Both the position numbers and the translations under genes were made by a program. A stretch of DNA of 64,000 bases, taken from JAAZBV01 sp964460435. Lineage in GTDB: Bacteria; Desulfobacterota; DSM-4660; Desulfatiglandales; HGW-15. Of this stretch, positions 32,296-41,070 are shown piece after piece. The notes beneath the pieces were generated by a model. The model was not told the origin of the DNA. It worked only from the letters and a program-made list of their open reading frames with translations, and did no database searches. The stretch is taken from positions 1-64,000 of the forward strand of contig CAYWRH010000006.1 of assembly GCA_964460435.1 (NCBI GenBank), read 5' to 3'. The first letter of the stretch is position 1; the number at the start of each line of letters is the position of its first letter.

Positions 32296-34224
32296 ATGAC
32301 CAGAAAATTTCCAAGCCTTTTTTCACCATTAAGAGTTGGAAGAGTAACCCTTAAAAACCGGATTATCTCTGCCCCCATGACCTTCCCCATATTGACCTCA
32401 GACGGATGTCTTACCCCTGAGGCAGTTGCCTTTTATGAATTAAGGGCAAAGGGAGGGGCCGCAGTGGTCACTGTGAGTGAACTTATTGTCAAGCCTGAGG
32501 GCCGGTACTACCCTGTTCAGGTGATTACCCATGCCCCCAACGCAAAAGACAGCCTGGCAATGGCAGCTCGTGCCATAAAGCGGCATGGGGCCATACCCAG
32601 CATGGAATTATCACATGGCGGGAAATATTCTCTTACAGACGCAAAACATCCTGTAAGCTACGGGCCGAGTGATGAGTTCTCCGGCGATGTAAAGACTGTG
32701 CATGCAATGACCCATGATATGATAGAGGATATCATAGATGCATACGGAAGGGCCGCTCAAATGTGCAGGGATGCAGGCTTTGAAATGCTCCTCATACATG
32801 CAGGTCATGGCTGGCTCTTGCAGCAGTTTCTCTCGCCTGCCACAAATAAAAGAACAGACAATTACGGCGGGAATCTGACAAACAGGGCAAGGTTTACTAT
32901 TGAAGTGATAGAGAGGGTTCGCTCTGTTGTTGGCAATGGCTTTCCCATTGAGCTGAGGATAAGTGCAGAGGAATACATGGCAGGCGGCTACACCTTTAAA
33001 GAAGCCATAGAATTTGCCAAAATGATAGAGGAGAGGGTTGATCTTATACAGGTCTCAACAGGAGCTCATACAGGGAGTTTTGAGAAAACACACCCATCTT
33101 CATTCATGGAGAGAGGTGTAAATGTGCATTATGCAGAAGAGATAAAAAGACATGTAAAGATCCCCGTCTCCACCATAGGGGCGTTAAATGAGCCCTCCAT
33201 GCTTGAGGATATAATCTTAAAAGGCAGGGCTGATGCAGTAGTGATGGCAAGGGCGCTTCTTTCTGACCCATATCTGCCTAAAAAGGCATACCTTGGAAAG
33301 GATGACGAGATAGTACGATGTTACAGGTGCTATACATGTATGGCAGAGAGGATGACAACAGGTTTACGCATATGTTCCCTTAACCCTGTTATCGGAAGTG
33401 AATATGAATCAAATTTTATCAGAAACAGCGCCAGGCCCAAAAAAGTGCTGATAGCTGGAGGTGGTCCAGGAGGCATGCAGGCTGCGCTTACAGCCTCTGA
33501 ACGCGGCCATAATGTTATATTATGTGAAAAGAGCGATAAACTGGGCGGAGCGCTTAATGGTGTTAAAAGGGTGCCATTCAAGGATGACCTTTACAGGTTT
33601 ATCTCAACAAAGAGGCTTCTCATGCTAAATGCGGGTGTTGATGTGAGAATGAACACAGAGGTCACACCGGAGTTCGCATCAAAAATCAGACCTGATGTGC
33701 TTATTGTTGCTGTTGGCGCAGAACCAGTTATCCCGCGAATACCCGGTATTGACGGTGAAAATGTGATCATAGCAAATGATCTTCCAGATAATTATCAAAA
33801 GGTTGGCAAAAAGGTCGCAGTACTGGGCGGCGGGCTGGTCGGGTGCGAGACTGCCCTTCACATGGCTATGGAAGACAGAGATGTAACAGTTATAGAGATG
33901 ATGGAGAGTTTATGTCCTGATGCAAACCAGCGCTACAGGCCATTGCTCATGGCACAGCTTGAAAAACATGTCAGATGCATAACAGGGATGAGCGGTGTGC
34001 AGATTACATCAAAAGGTATTTTATGCGCTGCCAAGAGAGGTGATAAAACCTTCCTTGAGGCTGATACCATAATATGCGCAGCAGGCCAGAGACCCAGGAA
34101 AGATATGGTAGATCGTCTCAGGGACAGCGCCCCAGAAGTAATAGCAATAGGCGACTGCGTAAAGGCATCAAATGTGACACAGGCACTGTTTCAGGGATAC
34201 TGGGCAGGGGCAGATATAGAGTAA
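32296..34224 (+). CDS. Old-Yellow-Enzyme-type NAD(P)H:flavin oxidoreductase with Fe-S and FAD domains
   Basis: The 642-residue protein has the three-part layout of 2,4-dienoyl-CoA reductase and related enoate reductases. An FMN-binding TIM barrel comes first (residues 1-340; LKNRIISAPM, HAGHGWLLQQFLSP, RTDNYGG). Next is a cysteine cluster for a 4Fe-4S centre (CYRCYTCMAERMTTGLRICS). The FAD/NAD-binding half follows (KKVLIAGGGPGGMQAALTA and KVAVLGGGLVGCETALHMA). Electrons would pass from NAD(P)H through FAD and Fe-S to FMN and reduce an activated C=C bond. The substrate is unknown. It converges with the cob locus. Confidence 0.92.
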   Translation: MTRKFPSLFSPLRVGRVTLKNRIISAPMTFPILTSDGCLTPEAVAFYELRAKGGAAVVTVSELIVKPEGRYYPVQVITHAPNAKDSLAMAARAIKRHGAIPSMELSHGGKYSLTDAKHPVSYGPSDEFSGDVKTVHAMTHDMIEDIIDAYGRAAQMCRDAGFEMLLIHAGHGWLLQQFLSPATNKRTDNYGGNLTNRARFTIEVIERVRSVVGNGFPIELRISAEEYMAGGYTFKEAIEFAKMIEERVDLIQVSTGAHTGSFEKTHPSSFMERGVNVHYAEEIKRHVKIPVSTIGALNEPSMLEDIILKGRADAVVMARALLSDPYLPKKAYLGKDDEIVRCYRCYTCMAERMTTGLRICSLNPVIGSEYESNFIRNSARPKKVLIAGGGPGGMQAALTASERGHNVILCEKSDKLGGALNGVKRVPFKDDLYRFISTKRLLMLNAGVDVRMNTEVTPEFASKIRPDVLIVAVGAEPVIPRIPGIDGENVIIANDLPDNYQKVGKKVAVLGGGLVGCETALHMAMEDRDVTVIEMMESLCPDANQRYRPLLMAQLEKHVRCITGMSGVQITSKGILCAAKRGDKTFLEADTIICAAGQRPRKDMVDRLRDSAPEVIAIGDCVKASNVTQALFQGYWAGADIE

Positions 34225-34329
34225 AAAAAAGGACATTATAAAATATCGCCTGATACCCTATTAATTTCCTTACAGTATATGTAAATATTTTTAGACCTTG
34301 AACCTTAATCCCTGTGCTGTGTGTCTTTA

Positions 34330-34845
34330 TTATTTTTCTATCCCCTCTCTCGCCATTACGCCAGCATTATAATAATGCTTTACCTCTTTCATCTCGGTTG
34401 CAAGATCAGATGCCTCTATTATACGCTGGTCAGCATTCCTTCCGGTTATGATCATCTCCATCTCTTCCGGTTTTTCAGCAATCAATTTGAGCAGATCATC
34501 AACAGTGATAAGCTTATAATGTGTGGCTATGTTTGCCTCATCAAGGATAAGCATCTGGTATTTACCCGAGAGCATGATCTCCCTGACCTCTTTCATCCCT
34601 GCCCTGGCAGCCCTGATATCCTCTTCGGTCGGGTCACCCTTGATAAAACATCCCCTGCCATACTGTTTTACTGTGATGTGTTTGGATAGGACCTTTAAGG
34701 TCTCAAGCTCACTGTATTTCATACCTTTTACAAACTGGGCAATATAGACATTAAGCCCTGCGCCATATGCCCTCATGGCAAGACCGAGCGCTGCTGTTGT
34801 TTTACCCTTGCCATCACCTGTATAAACCTGAATGTAACCTTTCAT
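34330..34845 (-). CDS. cobO: Cob(I)alamin adenosyltransferase (CobA/CobO/BtuR family)
   Basis: This 171-residue enzyme transfers the 5'-deoxyadenosyl group from ATP to the corrinoid cobalt, the step that follows corrinoid uptake. The P-loop is at the N-terminus (YTGDGKGKTTAALGLAMRA), followed by GLNVYIAQFVKG, LILDEANIA and the IITGRNAD motif. It is the last gene of the cobamide locus, 50 bp after cobU. Family identity is clear. CobO (rather than the PduO family) also acts on cobyrinate and cobinamide, which fits a salvage route. Confidence 0.95.
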   Translation of the reverse strand: MKGYIQVYTGDGKGKTTAALGLAMRAYGAGLNVYIAQFVKGMKYSELETLKVLSKHITVKQYGRGCFIKGDPTEEDIRAARAGMKEVREIMLSGKYQMLILDEANIATHYKLITVDDLLKLIAEKPEEMEMIITGRNADQRIIEASDLATEMKEVKHYYNAGVMAREGIEK

Positions 34846-34895
34846 TCAATCCCCCGGCATGCGAAAATATACATTTCAAATCTCAAATTTCAAAT

Positions 34896-35435
34896 CTATT
34901 TCAGCACCAAAGGTAATCCTGCAAATGTAATGATCACCTTGTCAGCTGCTTCTGCTATTCTTCTGTTCATTGTGCCTGATGCATCACGGTACATCCTTGC
35001 AAGTTTGTTTTCAGGGACTATGCCCATGCCCACCTCATTACTCACAAGTACAAGCCTCCCCTTTATATCAGATATCCCTTTAACAAACATCTCTATTTCT
35101 TGATGTACCATATCAACATCAGATTCATATTTCATATAGAGGTTACTGAGCCATAGGGTAAGGCAGTCAACAAGTATTATTGTTTTATCCTCATCCAATT
35201 CTTTGATCTTTTTTATTATGTCAATACTCTCTTCAACTGTAGTCCACTCGCCTCCCCGCTCCTCCTGATGACGTTTTATCCGGTATTCCATTTCATCATC
35301 AAATGCCTGTGCAGTGGCAAGAAAATACCGTTTTCCCTTCATGCGATTGCATAAATCCAGGGCAAAGGTGCTCTTTCCGCTCCTGGCCCCGCCAAGGACA
35401 AGCATACATCCATTTTTAAATTCTGTTTTAAACAT
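34896..35435 (-). CDS. cobU: Adenosylcobinamide kinase / guanylyltransferase
   Basis: CobU phosphorylates adenosylcobinamide and transfers GMP to it, activating the nucleotide-loop side. The protein starts MFKTEFKNGCMLVLGGARSGKS, with the P-loop at residues 15-22, and continues with TAQAFDDEMEYRIKRHQEER, containing the His that carries GMP, and LVSNEVGMGIVPEN. I place the start at the ATG at 35435. A longer in-frame reading to 35480 lies inside the remnant transposase. CobS and CobT, needed to finish the nucleotide loop, are not in the window. Confidence 0.95.
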   Translation of the reverse strand: MFKTEFKNGCMLVLGGARSGKSTFALDLCNRMKGKRYFLATAQAFDDEMEYRIKRHQEERGGEWTTVEESIDIIKKIKELDEDKTIILVDCLTLWLSNLYMKYESDVDMVHQEIEMFVKGISDIKGRLVLVSNEVGMGIVPENKLARMYRDASGTMNRRIAEAADKVIITFAGLPLVLK

Positions 35436-35436
35436 T

Positions 35437-35670
35437 TTATATCCTCTGTGTTTCAGGGTTATCCGGGCTATATTTATCAAGATGCCACTTTTTTGGATCG
35501 TTAACTATGTATTCCCTTGTCTCTGATAAATCAATCTCATTTCTGATTACATGTTCATAGTAGTTTCGCTGCCAGAGTTTATCATTATATGGTTTCCACC
35601 TGTTTTGTTTTACGCCAGTAATATATTTGTTGGTAGTTAATGATTTAAATCTATGTACTACATCTGACAA
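35437..35670 (-). pseudogene. Remnant of a REP-associated tyrosine transposase (RAYT, Y1 family)
   Basis: The 77-residue open frame reads SDVVHRFKSLTTNKYITGVK and then DKLWQRNYYEHVIRNEIDLS, then TREYIVNDPKKWHLDKY. This is the C-terminal half of Y1/TnpA-like transposases: the LWQRNYYEHVIRNE block with the tyrosine helix and the YI-NP-W end. The N-terminal half with the HUH metal motif is missing, so it is not functional. It ends 1 bp before the cobU start codon, so it has been inserted or left in the cobQ-cobU spacer. Confidence 0.8.
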
Positions 35671-35683
35671 AGATAAAACACTA

Positions 35684-35759
35684 TTCGTAGGGGCACCCCC
35701 CTGTGATTGCCTGTCTATTGTACGATCTAAAACCTCTGGTCAGGCATAGGGGCCTGACC
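35684..35759. repeat. REP-like palindromic elements downstream of cobQ
   Basis: GTAGGGGCACCCCCCTGTGA begins at 35684, with the GTAG head and GGGGC stem usual for REP elements. A perfect 8-bp hairpin GGTCAGGC / GCCTGACC (35738-35745 and 35752-35759) follows 5 bp after the cobQ stop. On the minus strand it is followed by AGAGGTTTTAG and could slow or end transcription. The presence beside a RAYT remnant is what one expects of a REP-RAYT pair. Confidence 0.65.
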
Positions 35760-35764
35760 CTAAA

Positions 35765-37273
35765 TCATAACTTGAGCCCTGCTCCATTTATAATTTTTTC
35801 CACATCACAATATTTCTCAAAATGGTCTGCAAGGCGATCATACTCCCTAAACCTTGCTGCCCTGCCCTTTCCAGCTCTTTTTTCCTTAATTCCTTTTTTC
35901 CTTCTTAATCTGTTTAAATGATCCCCCCTGAAACCCGGTGAATCAAGAATTCCATGCAGATAGGTACCTGCTATTTCTTTATCTTTTAGATAGCAGCCAT
36001 CCATAAACCACTCATGGCTTTTCTCTTCTCTCACTCTTAAAAATGGCGCTCCTCTGTTATCAAGTATTTTAGTCTGTCCCATATGAATCTCATACCCGGT
36101 TACAGACTTGTTATTCTTCAGACACCTTCCTGTAACCTTTCTAACAATCTTATCTGCCTCAAGGTAAGTTACAACAGGAAGAAGGTTTAACCCTGATATC
36201 TCCCTACGGCTCGATTCAACACCATAGGGATCATATATCCTCCTGCCTAGGATCTGATAACCACCACAGATGCCTAAAACAGCCTTTCCACCATTTGCAA
36301 ATTCTCTTACCCTCTTTTTCCAGCCAGTTCTAGCAAGCCATGCCATATCCTCCATAACATTTTTTGTCCCAGGTATTATCAGGCAGTCATAATCATCTGT
36401 AAGGTCATTTTTATTCGAGAGATAGTTTACAACAACATCCTTCTCCATATTCAGTATCTCAAGGTCTGTAAAGTTTGAAATCGCAGGCAGCCTTATTACC
36501 GCAATATTGATTGCCTTTTCGCTCACGACTCTCACTGGCAGCCTGTCATGCTGGACAGCAACAGAATCCTCGGAATCAATCTGTATGTCATGAAAGTATG
36601 GAACAAGTCCAAGCACAGGTTTACCGCTCCTTTTTTCTATATATTTTATACCATCATGAAAAAGGGCTGGATCACCCCGGAACTTATTGATGATAAACCC
36701 GATGACCATCTTTTTTTCTTTAGCAGTCATCAGGTCATATGACCCTATCAACTGCGCAAATACACCACCACGGTCTATATCAGCCACAAGGATACAGGCT
36801 GCCCCTGCCCTCTCTGCCATAGAGAGATTCACCAGATCATTCTTTTTAAGATTCATCTCACAGCAGCTTCCTGCACCTTCCATGACAACTATATCATATT
36901 TATCTGCAAGTATATTGTATGACTCAATAACGCTCTTTTTGAGGATTGGTTTGTAATCATGGTATTTTGCAGCATCCATCTGGCTAAATACCTTACCCTG
37001 AAGAACAATCTGTGCCCCGAGTTCGGTAGATGGCTTCAGGAGGACTGGATTCATATGCACAGATGGAACAAGCCCTGCCGCCTCTGCCTGAACAACCTGT
37101 GCCCGCCCGATCTCACCGCCTTCAAGAGTGACATACGAATTATTGGACATGTTCTGGGCCTTGAATGGCGCAACATTATAACCGCGCCGTTTTAATATAC
37201 GGCAGAAGGCGGCTGTTGTTATGGATTTACCAACATCACTTCCAGTACCTAAAAACATTATCGATTTAGGCAA
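35765..37273 (-). CDS. cobQ: Cobyric acid synthase
   Basis: CobQ (CbiP) amidates four side chains of adenosylcobyrinate a,c-diamide to give cobyric acid. The 502-residue protein has an N-terminal dethiobiotin-synthetase-like ATPase (SIMFLGTGSDVGKSITTAAF) and the Mg/ATP block VVMEGAGSCCEMNL. The C-terminal triad-type amidotransferase has LGICGGYQILGRR (Cys) and AGTYLHGILDSP (His). I choose TTG at 37273 because GGAG lies 7 nt upstream and the conserved N-terminus follows directly. The longer reading to 37318 enters a palindrome. CobQ normally serves de novo synthesis, so the cell may make corrins with genes elsewhere. Confidence 0.95.
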   Translation of the reverse strand: MPKSIMFLGTGSDVGKSITTAAFCRILKRRGYNVAPFKAQNMSNNSYVTLEGGEIGRAQVVQAEAAGLVPSVHMNPVLLKPSTELGAQIVLQGKVFSQMDAAKYHDYKPILKKSVIESYNILADKYDIVVMEGAGSCCEMNLKKNDLVNLSMAERAGAACILVADIDRGGVFAQLIGSYDLMTAKEKKMVIGFIINKFRGDPALFHDGIKYIEKRSGKPVLGLVPYFHDIQIDSEDSVAVQHDRLPVRVVSEKAINIAVIRLPAISNFTDLEILNMEKDVVVNYLSNKNDLTDDYDCLIIPGTKNVMEDMAWLARTGWKKRVREFANGGKAVLGICGGYQILGRRIYDPYGVESSRREISGLNLLPVVTYLEADKIVRKVTGRCLKNNKSVTGYEIHMGQTKILDNRGAPFLRVREEKSHEWFMDGCYLKDKEIAGTYLHGILDSPGFRGDHLNRLRRKKGIKEKRAGKGRAARFREYDRLADHFEKYCDVEKIINGAGLKL

Positions 37274-37318
37274 ATTTTTTCTCCAGTTATAATTATTCAA
37301 TATTTTCAGCAGGCACAA

Positions 37319-37375
37319 GGCTCAAGGCACAGGGCGCAGGGAAAGGCTTTTACCTTGCGCCTTGCGCCTTGAGCC
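37319..37375. repeat. Palindromic repeat, copy 1 (between tonB and cobQ)
   Basis: A 23-nt arm (37319-37341, starting GGCTCAAGGC) pairs with 37353-37375 (ending CTTGAGCC) with only three differences, around an 11-nt loop. The 16-mer GGCACAGGGCGCAGGG at 37326-37341 recurs exactly at 39149-39164, and the loop region GGAAAGGCTTTTACC resembles GGAAAAGCCTTTACC of copy 2. The two are therefore one repeat family. Confidence 0.8.
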
Positions 37376-37380
37376 ATTCT

Positions 37381-38040
37381 TTACCTTATTTCAAACCTCA
37401 CCGGCACCTCTACCCACATATCAACAGGTTTATCACCCTGTTTTCCCGGTTCAAACAGCCACTCCTTTACCGCCTCAAGGGCTGCATTATCAAGGATATT
37501 ATATCCGCTTGATTCAAAGACCCATAAATTGTCCACCCTGCCCTCTCTGTTTACGAGGACACTCAGGATCACTGTGCCCTGATATCCCCTTTTCCTGGCC
37601 ATTTTGGGATATGATGGCTCAGGATTAACCCTATATAAAGGTTCAGCCTCTGTGATGATCTCAGGTACTTTTTCTTCGGTTACTGAACCTCTATTTTCTG
37701 CTATCTCATTATCAGAAGAGGCATCATTAATAATATCTTTTTCAATACCAGCGCCCTGTTCTGCAGTGGTTACAGATTCATCAACTTTTTCTTCGACCTT
37801 GGCCGGACCAGGTGCCTTATTTATCTTTTCAGGTCTTACAACCTCCTTTTTGCTGATCTCTTGTACAATCTTTTTTGCAGGGGGAGGAGGGGCAGGCGGT
37901 TTTTTATATGACATGGTTACGGTAATAGCTGGAGGTCTCTTAATAAACGATCTTTTGCCCTTTAACCAGTCAGGGTTACATGTAAATATAACGGCATGAA
38001 AGGTGACGGCAATAAAAGCCGCCGCCAGAATTCTCTGCAT
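37381..38040 (-). CDS. tonB: TonB energy-transducing protein
   Basis: TonB spans the periplasm and passes ExbBD-derived energy to outer-membrane receptors. The 219-residue protein has an N-terminal membrane anchor (RILAAAFIAVTFHAVIFTC) and a short Pro/Lys linker (YKKPPAPPPPAKK). The C-terminal TonB domain has EPSYPKMARKRGYQGTVILS, VNREGRVDNLWVFESSGYNI and LDNAALEAVKEWLFEPG. It follows exbD directly and belongs to a dedicated set for the BtuB receptor upstream. Confidence 0.93.
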   Translation of the reverse strand: MQRILAAAFIAVTFHAVIFTCNPDWLKGKRSFIKRPPAITVTMSYKKPPAPPPPAKKIVQEISKKEVVRPEKINKAPGPAKVEEKVDESVTTAEQGAGIEKDIINDASSDNEIAENRGSVTEEKVPEIITEAEPLYRVNPEPSYPKMARKRGYQGTVILSVLVNREGRVDNLWVFESSGYNILDNAALEAVKEWLFEPGKQGDKPVDMWVEVPVRFEIR

Positions 38041-38448
38041 CTACTTTTCTACCTCTGCCTGAAGGGATATCCTTGTAAGTCCGGCCTTTTTTATCTTATC
38101 AAGGACATTGAAAAGTTCCTGGTAAGGGATATTTCTGTCAGCAAAAAGGAGCACGCCAGGGTCCTTTTTATCATGGGTAATCATGAAAAGTGTATCAGTG
38201 AGCTTATCCAGGCTGACCAACTGTTTGTCCACATATACAAGCCCCTTGTCATCAATGGAGACAGAGAGGATCAACTGCTTTTCAGGCTCTGCCATTTCGG
38301 ATCTGGGAAGGTCAAGTTTAAGGCCTCGGTGAACAGCCATTGAAAGCATTGTATAGATAAAAACAACAAGCAGCAGAAAGACCATATCCATAAGTGGCAA
38401 CATCTCAACCCGGCTTTTCCTGTGGGTGGTAGGCAGTTTTACCTTCAT
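38041..38448 (-). CDS. exbD: ExbD-type biopolymer transporter
   Basis: The 135-residue protein has the ExbD layout: short cytoplasmic N-terminus, one transmembrane helix with the essential Asp (MLPLMDMVFLLLVVFIYTML), and a periplasmic domain (LILSVSIDDKGLVYVDKQ). It couples proton flow to TonB motion together with ExbB. Its ATG overlaps the exbB stop by 4 bp. tonB follows with no gap. Confidence 0.92.
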   Translation of the reverse strand: MKVKLPTTHRKSRVEMLPLMDMVFLLLVVFIYTMLSMAVHRGLKLDLPRSEMAEPEKQLILSVSIDDKGLVYVDKQLVSLDKLTDTLFMITHDKKDPGVLLFADRNIPYQELFNVLDKIKKAGLTRISLQAEVEK

Positions 38449-39074
38449 TTCGACTGCTCCTTTTTATTATCCGAAACTACTAAGCGCTCATAGACAATCT
38501 CAAAACTCGTGGCATATTTTTCTATTGTCTTTGCCGCCCTGTCTATAAGTGAATTGTAATAATTGTAGGGGAAGACAGTTGCTATGGATATTATAAGACC
38601 CGCTGCTGTTGTAATGAGCGCCTCTGCAATACCGCCGGTAACTGCCTGGGGATTTTCAACGCCAAAAGTATCAAGCATGCTGAATGATTCTATAATCCCA
38701 AGAACAGTGCCAAGTATGCCAAGAAGGGGGGCTACGGTTATCATAGTGTCAAGCACACCCATAAATCTCCCCATCCTGTCCATCTCATCGGCAGCCGCTG
38801 ATTCCATGGCCTTGCTTAAGGAATATTCCCTGTGAAGTATCCCGCTTATAAGAACCCTGATCACATAATTTTTTGACCCTGCTGCCTTGACCCTGATATT
38901 TTCCCAGTCTCCCTTTCTGCATGATTCAAGCACCTCATCAAGAAGTTTCTGGTTCCTGCGCATGCCCACACCTATCCAGAATATTGCCCTTTCAATAATC
39001 ACAGTCAGCGAAATTATGGAACATAACAACAGCGGGTACATGATCGGTCCGCCTTTTATAAAGAAATTAAGCAT
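38445..39074 (-). CDS. exbB: ExbB/TolQ-type proton channel subunit
   Basis: The 209-residue protein has three transmembrane helices: YPLLLCSIISLTVIIERAIF at the N-terminus, then APLLGILGTVLGIIESF and ALITTAAGLIISIATVFPYN in the C-terminal half. The GILGTVLGIIESF motif and the GGIAEALITTAAGL block are family hallmarks. It forms the proton channel with ExbD. The gene is 151 bp from the upstream ABC ATPase gene, with a palindromic repeat in between, so it may have separate expression. Confidence 0.93.
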   Translation of the reverse strand: MLNFFIKGGPIMYPLLLCSIISLTVIIERAIFWIGVGMRRNQKLLDEVLESCRKGDWENIRVKAAGSKNYVIRVLISGILHREYSLSKAMESAAADEMDRMGRFMGVLDTMITVAPLLGILGTVLGIIESFSMLDTFGVENPQAVTGGIAEALITTAAGLIISIATVFPYNYYNSLIDRAAKTIEKYATSFEIVYERLVVSDNKKEQSK

Positions 39075-39148
39075 AAGAAATTCCTTTCACAGCCTAAATA
39101 ATTTTAACAGTTATCAAGCCTTTAATAGTTTATATATCAATTTAACCA

Positions 39149-39216
39149 GGCACAGGGCGCAGGGCACAAGGCGCAAGGAAAAGCCTTTACCGTGTGCTTT
39201 TCGCCCCGCGCCCTGC
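39149..39216. repeat. Palindromic repeat, copy 2 (between btuD and exbB)
   Basis: The left arm begins GGCACAGGGCGCAGGGC (39149) and the right arm ends CCCGCGCCCTGC (39216), with several mismatches in the stem and a loop AAAAGCCTTTA. It shares an exact 16-mer and the loop pattern with copy 1 at 37319-37375. The two copies bracket exbB-exbD-tonB. Confidence 0.75.
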
Positions 39217-39225
39217 ATCCAGTTT

Positions 39226-40002
39226 TTATCTCACACTCACCCTGGGCCTGCCTGATAAGGGGTTCTGATCCACCAGCACAGGACATTCATAAACATCTTC
39301 AATATTGGCAGATGTTATAACGCTCTCAGGGGCACCGCTTTTATATACAGAGCCGTGCTTTAACAGGATGATCCTGTTGCAGTACTGGGAGACAAGGTCA
39401 ATATCATGCGAGACAATAACCACTGCCAGCCCCTTTTCTCTGCTCAGGGATGAGACAAGCCTGAATATCTCCCTCTTGAATTTAAGATCAAGAAAGGACG
39501 TTGGTTCATCCAGAAGCATTATCCTTGGTTCCTGTGCAAGGGCCCTTGAAATAAGCACCCTTTGTCTTTCACCGCCTGAAAGCTCATGTATTGACCTCTC
39601 TGCAAATTCACTTGCATGGGTTGCCATCAATGCATCCATCGCAACAGCAAGATCATTTTTGTTCTCAAACTGCATGGCCTTGAGATGCGGAAATCTGCCC
39701 ATCATAACAACCTCAATACATGAGAAGCTGAATCTGAAATGGTGTTCCTGTGAAACCATTGCCACCTCACGCGCAAGCTCTTTTCTGTTTAAACGGCAAT
39801 AGGGCCTTCCATTAATCTCTATCTCACCCCTTTGAGGCGTCAGCACCCCATCCATTAACCTTAACAGTGTGCTTTTGCCTGAACCGTTAGGCCCAAGTAT
39901 TCCAATGATCTCACCAGGGTAAACATCAAGGCAGACATTATCAATCACCTGTTTGTCCCCATATCTGAAGCCTATATTACTGATTTTCAGGATCGGCTCC
40001 AT
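39226..40002 (-). CDS. btuD: ABC transporter ATP-binding protein, cobamide import (BtuD-like)
   Basis: The 258-residue ATPase has Walker A LGPNGSGKST, the Q-loop SQEHHF, signature LSGGERQRV, Walker B IMLLDEPTSFLD and the H-loop SHDID. It belongs to the FecE/BtuD/FhuC branch that serves corrinoid and siderophore uptake. The identity as a B12 ATPase rests on context: btuC overlaps by 16 bp, and btuF, the CbiZ fusion, btuB and a cobalamin riboswitch lie upstream. Confidence 0.9.
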   Translation of the reverse strand: MEPILKISNIGFRYGDKQVIDNVCLDVYPGEIIGILGPNGSGKSTLLRLMDGVLTPQRGEIEINGRPYCRLNRKELAREVAMVSQEHHFRFSFSCIEVVMMGRFPHLKAMQFENKNDLAVAMDALMATHASEFAERSIHELSGGERQRVLISRALAQEPRIMLLDEPTSFLDLKFKREIFRLVSSLSREKGLAVVIVSHDIDLVSQYCNRIILLKHGSVYKSGAPESVITSANIEDVYECPVLVDQNPLSGRPRVSVR

Positions 40003-41024
40003 TGGCTTCCCCTTTTTCTTAAAAGAATCAAAAAGAAAGGCGCCCCTAAAAAGGCGGTTATAACGCCCACAGGTAGTTCACTCGGAGATATGATTATGCG
40101 GGCAAGTGTATCTGCTGCAATAAGAAAGATTGCCCCTCCGATTGATGCAACAGGTATAAGAATACGGTGATCTGACCTGAATGCCATTCTGGCAAGGTGC
40201 GGCACAATAAGCCCTACAAAACCTATCAGGCCAGAAAAGGCCACAACAAGACCCATTATCAGTGATATTATCAGGAGCCCCACCTTCTTGGTCCTTTCAA
40301 CATTCACGCCAAGCTGTGATGCTATCTCATCACCCGTTGTTATGATGTTTAGATGTTTTGCATGGCCAAAGATTATTAGCGAAGCAAGCAGTAAAAACGG
40401 GGCAATAATAAAAAGCTGGGTGTACTGGCTCTGACTCAGATCACCATAGAGCCAGAAAAGCATTGTGTGGAGACGATCATTGGCAGAGGTTGATATGAAA
40501 AACATGATTATGGCAGTAAAAAAGGCATTAACAATCACCCCGGTAAGGAGTATGGTTGATGACTCCATGCCCATCTTTCTTGAGCCCAGGGACATTACAA
40601 GATATATAGTCAAAAGCGCGCCAAAAAAAGCCATAACCGGGACACCGAGGCTGAAACTCAAACCAAAGGTGATGGCAAGGACTGCGCCAAAGGCAGAGCC
40701 GCTAGATACGCCAAGCACAAAGGGGTCAGCTAGGGGGTTGCGCAATATGGCCTGAAAGGTGACACCGCCCAGTGAAAGGGCAAAGCCCACAAGCCCTGCG
40801 AGTATTATCCTTGGCAGCCTTATCCTGAATATGATCAGCCTGACCGGGTCATCCTGTGTAACCGCACCGGTGATTAGGCCTGTCACCTGTTTCAATGTCA
40901 CATCAGCAGTTCCAAGCACAAGGGAAAGCACAATAACCGCAACAAGAACAATGCTCATTATTACAGTCACAGAGATGACCTTTCCAGGTGTGAGCATGCC
41001 TTTTATTTTGAGTTCTTTATTCAT
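39987..41024 (-). CDS. btuC: ABC transporter permease, cobamide import (BtuC-like)
   Basis: The 345-residue protein has about ten transmembrane helices and the FecCD/BtuC motifs. These are RLPRIILAGLVGFALSLGGVTFQAILRNPLADPFVLGVSSG (in parts), GLIGFVGLIVPHLARM and PVGVITAFLGAPFFLILLRK. Two copies would form the inner-membrane channel with two BtuD. Specificity for cobamides is inferred from the operon. btuF lies 46 bp upstream. Confidence 0.92.
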   Translation of the reverse strand: MNKELKIKGMLTPGKVISVTVIMSIVLVAVIVLSLVLGTADVTLKQVTGLITGAVTQDDPVRLIIFRIRLPRIILAGLVGFALSLGGVTFQAILRNPLADPFVLGVSSGSAFGAVLAITFGLSFSLGVPVMAFFGALLTIYLVMSLGSRKMGMESSTILLTGVIVNAFFTAIIMFFISTSANDRLHTMLFWLYGDLSQSQYTQLFIIAPFLLLASLIIFGHAKHLNIITTGDEIASQLGVNVERTKKVGLLIISLIMGLVVAFSGLIGFVGLIVPHLARMAFRSDHRILIPVASIGGAIFLIAADTLARIIISPSELPVGVITAFLGAPFFLILLRKRGSQWSRS

Positions 41025-41070
41025 AAAATTGATTCAGTATGGAAATATTCCAAATTTCAAATTTTAAATT

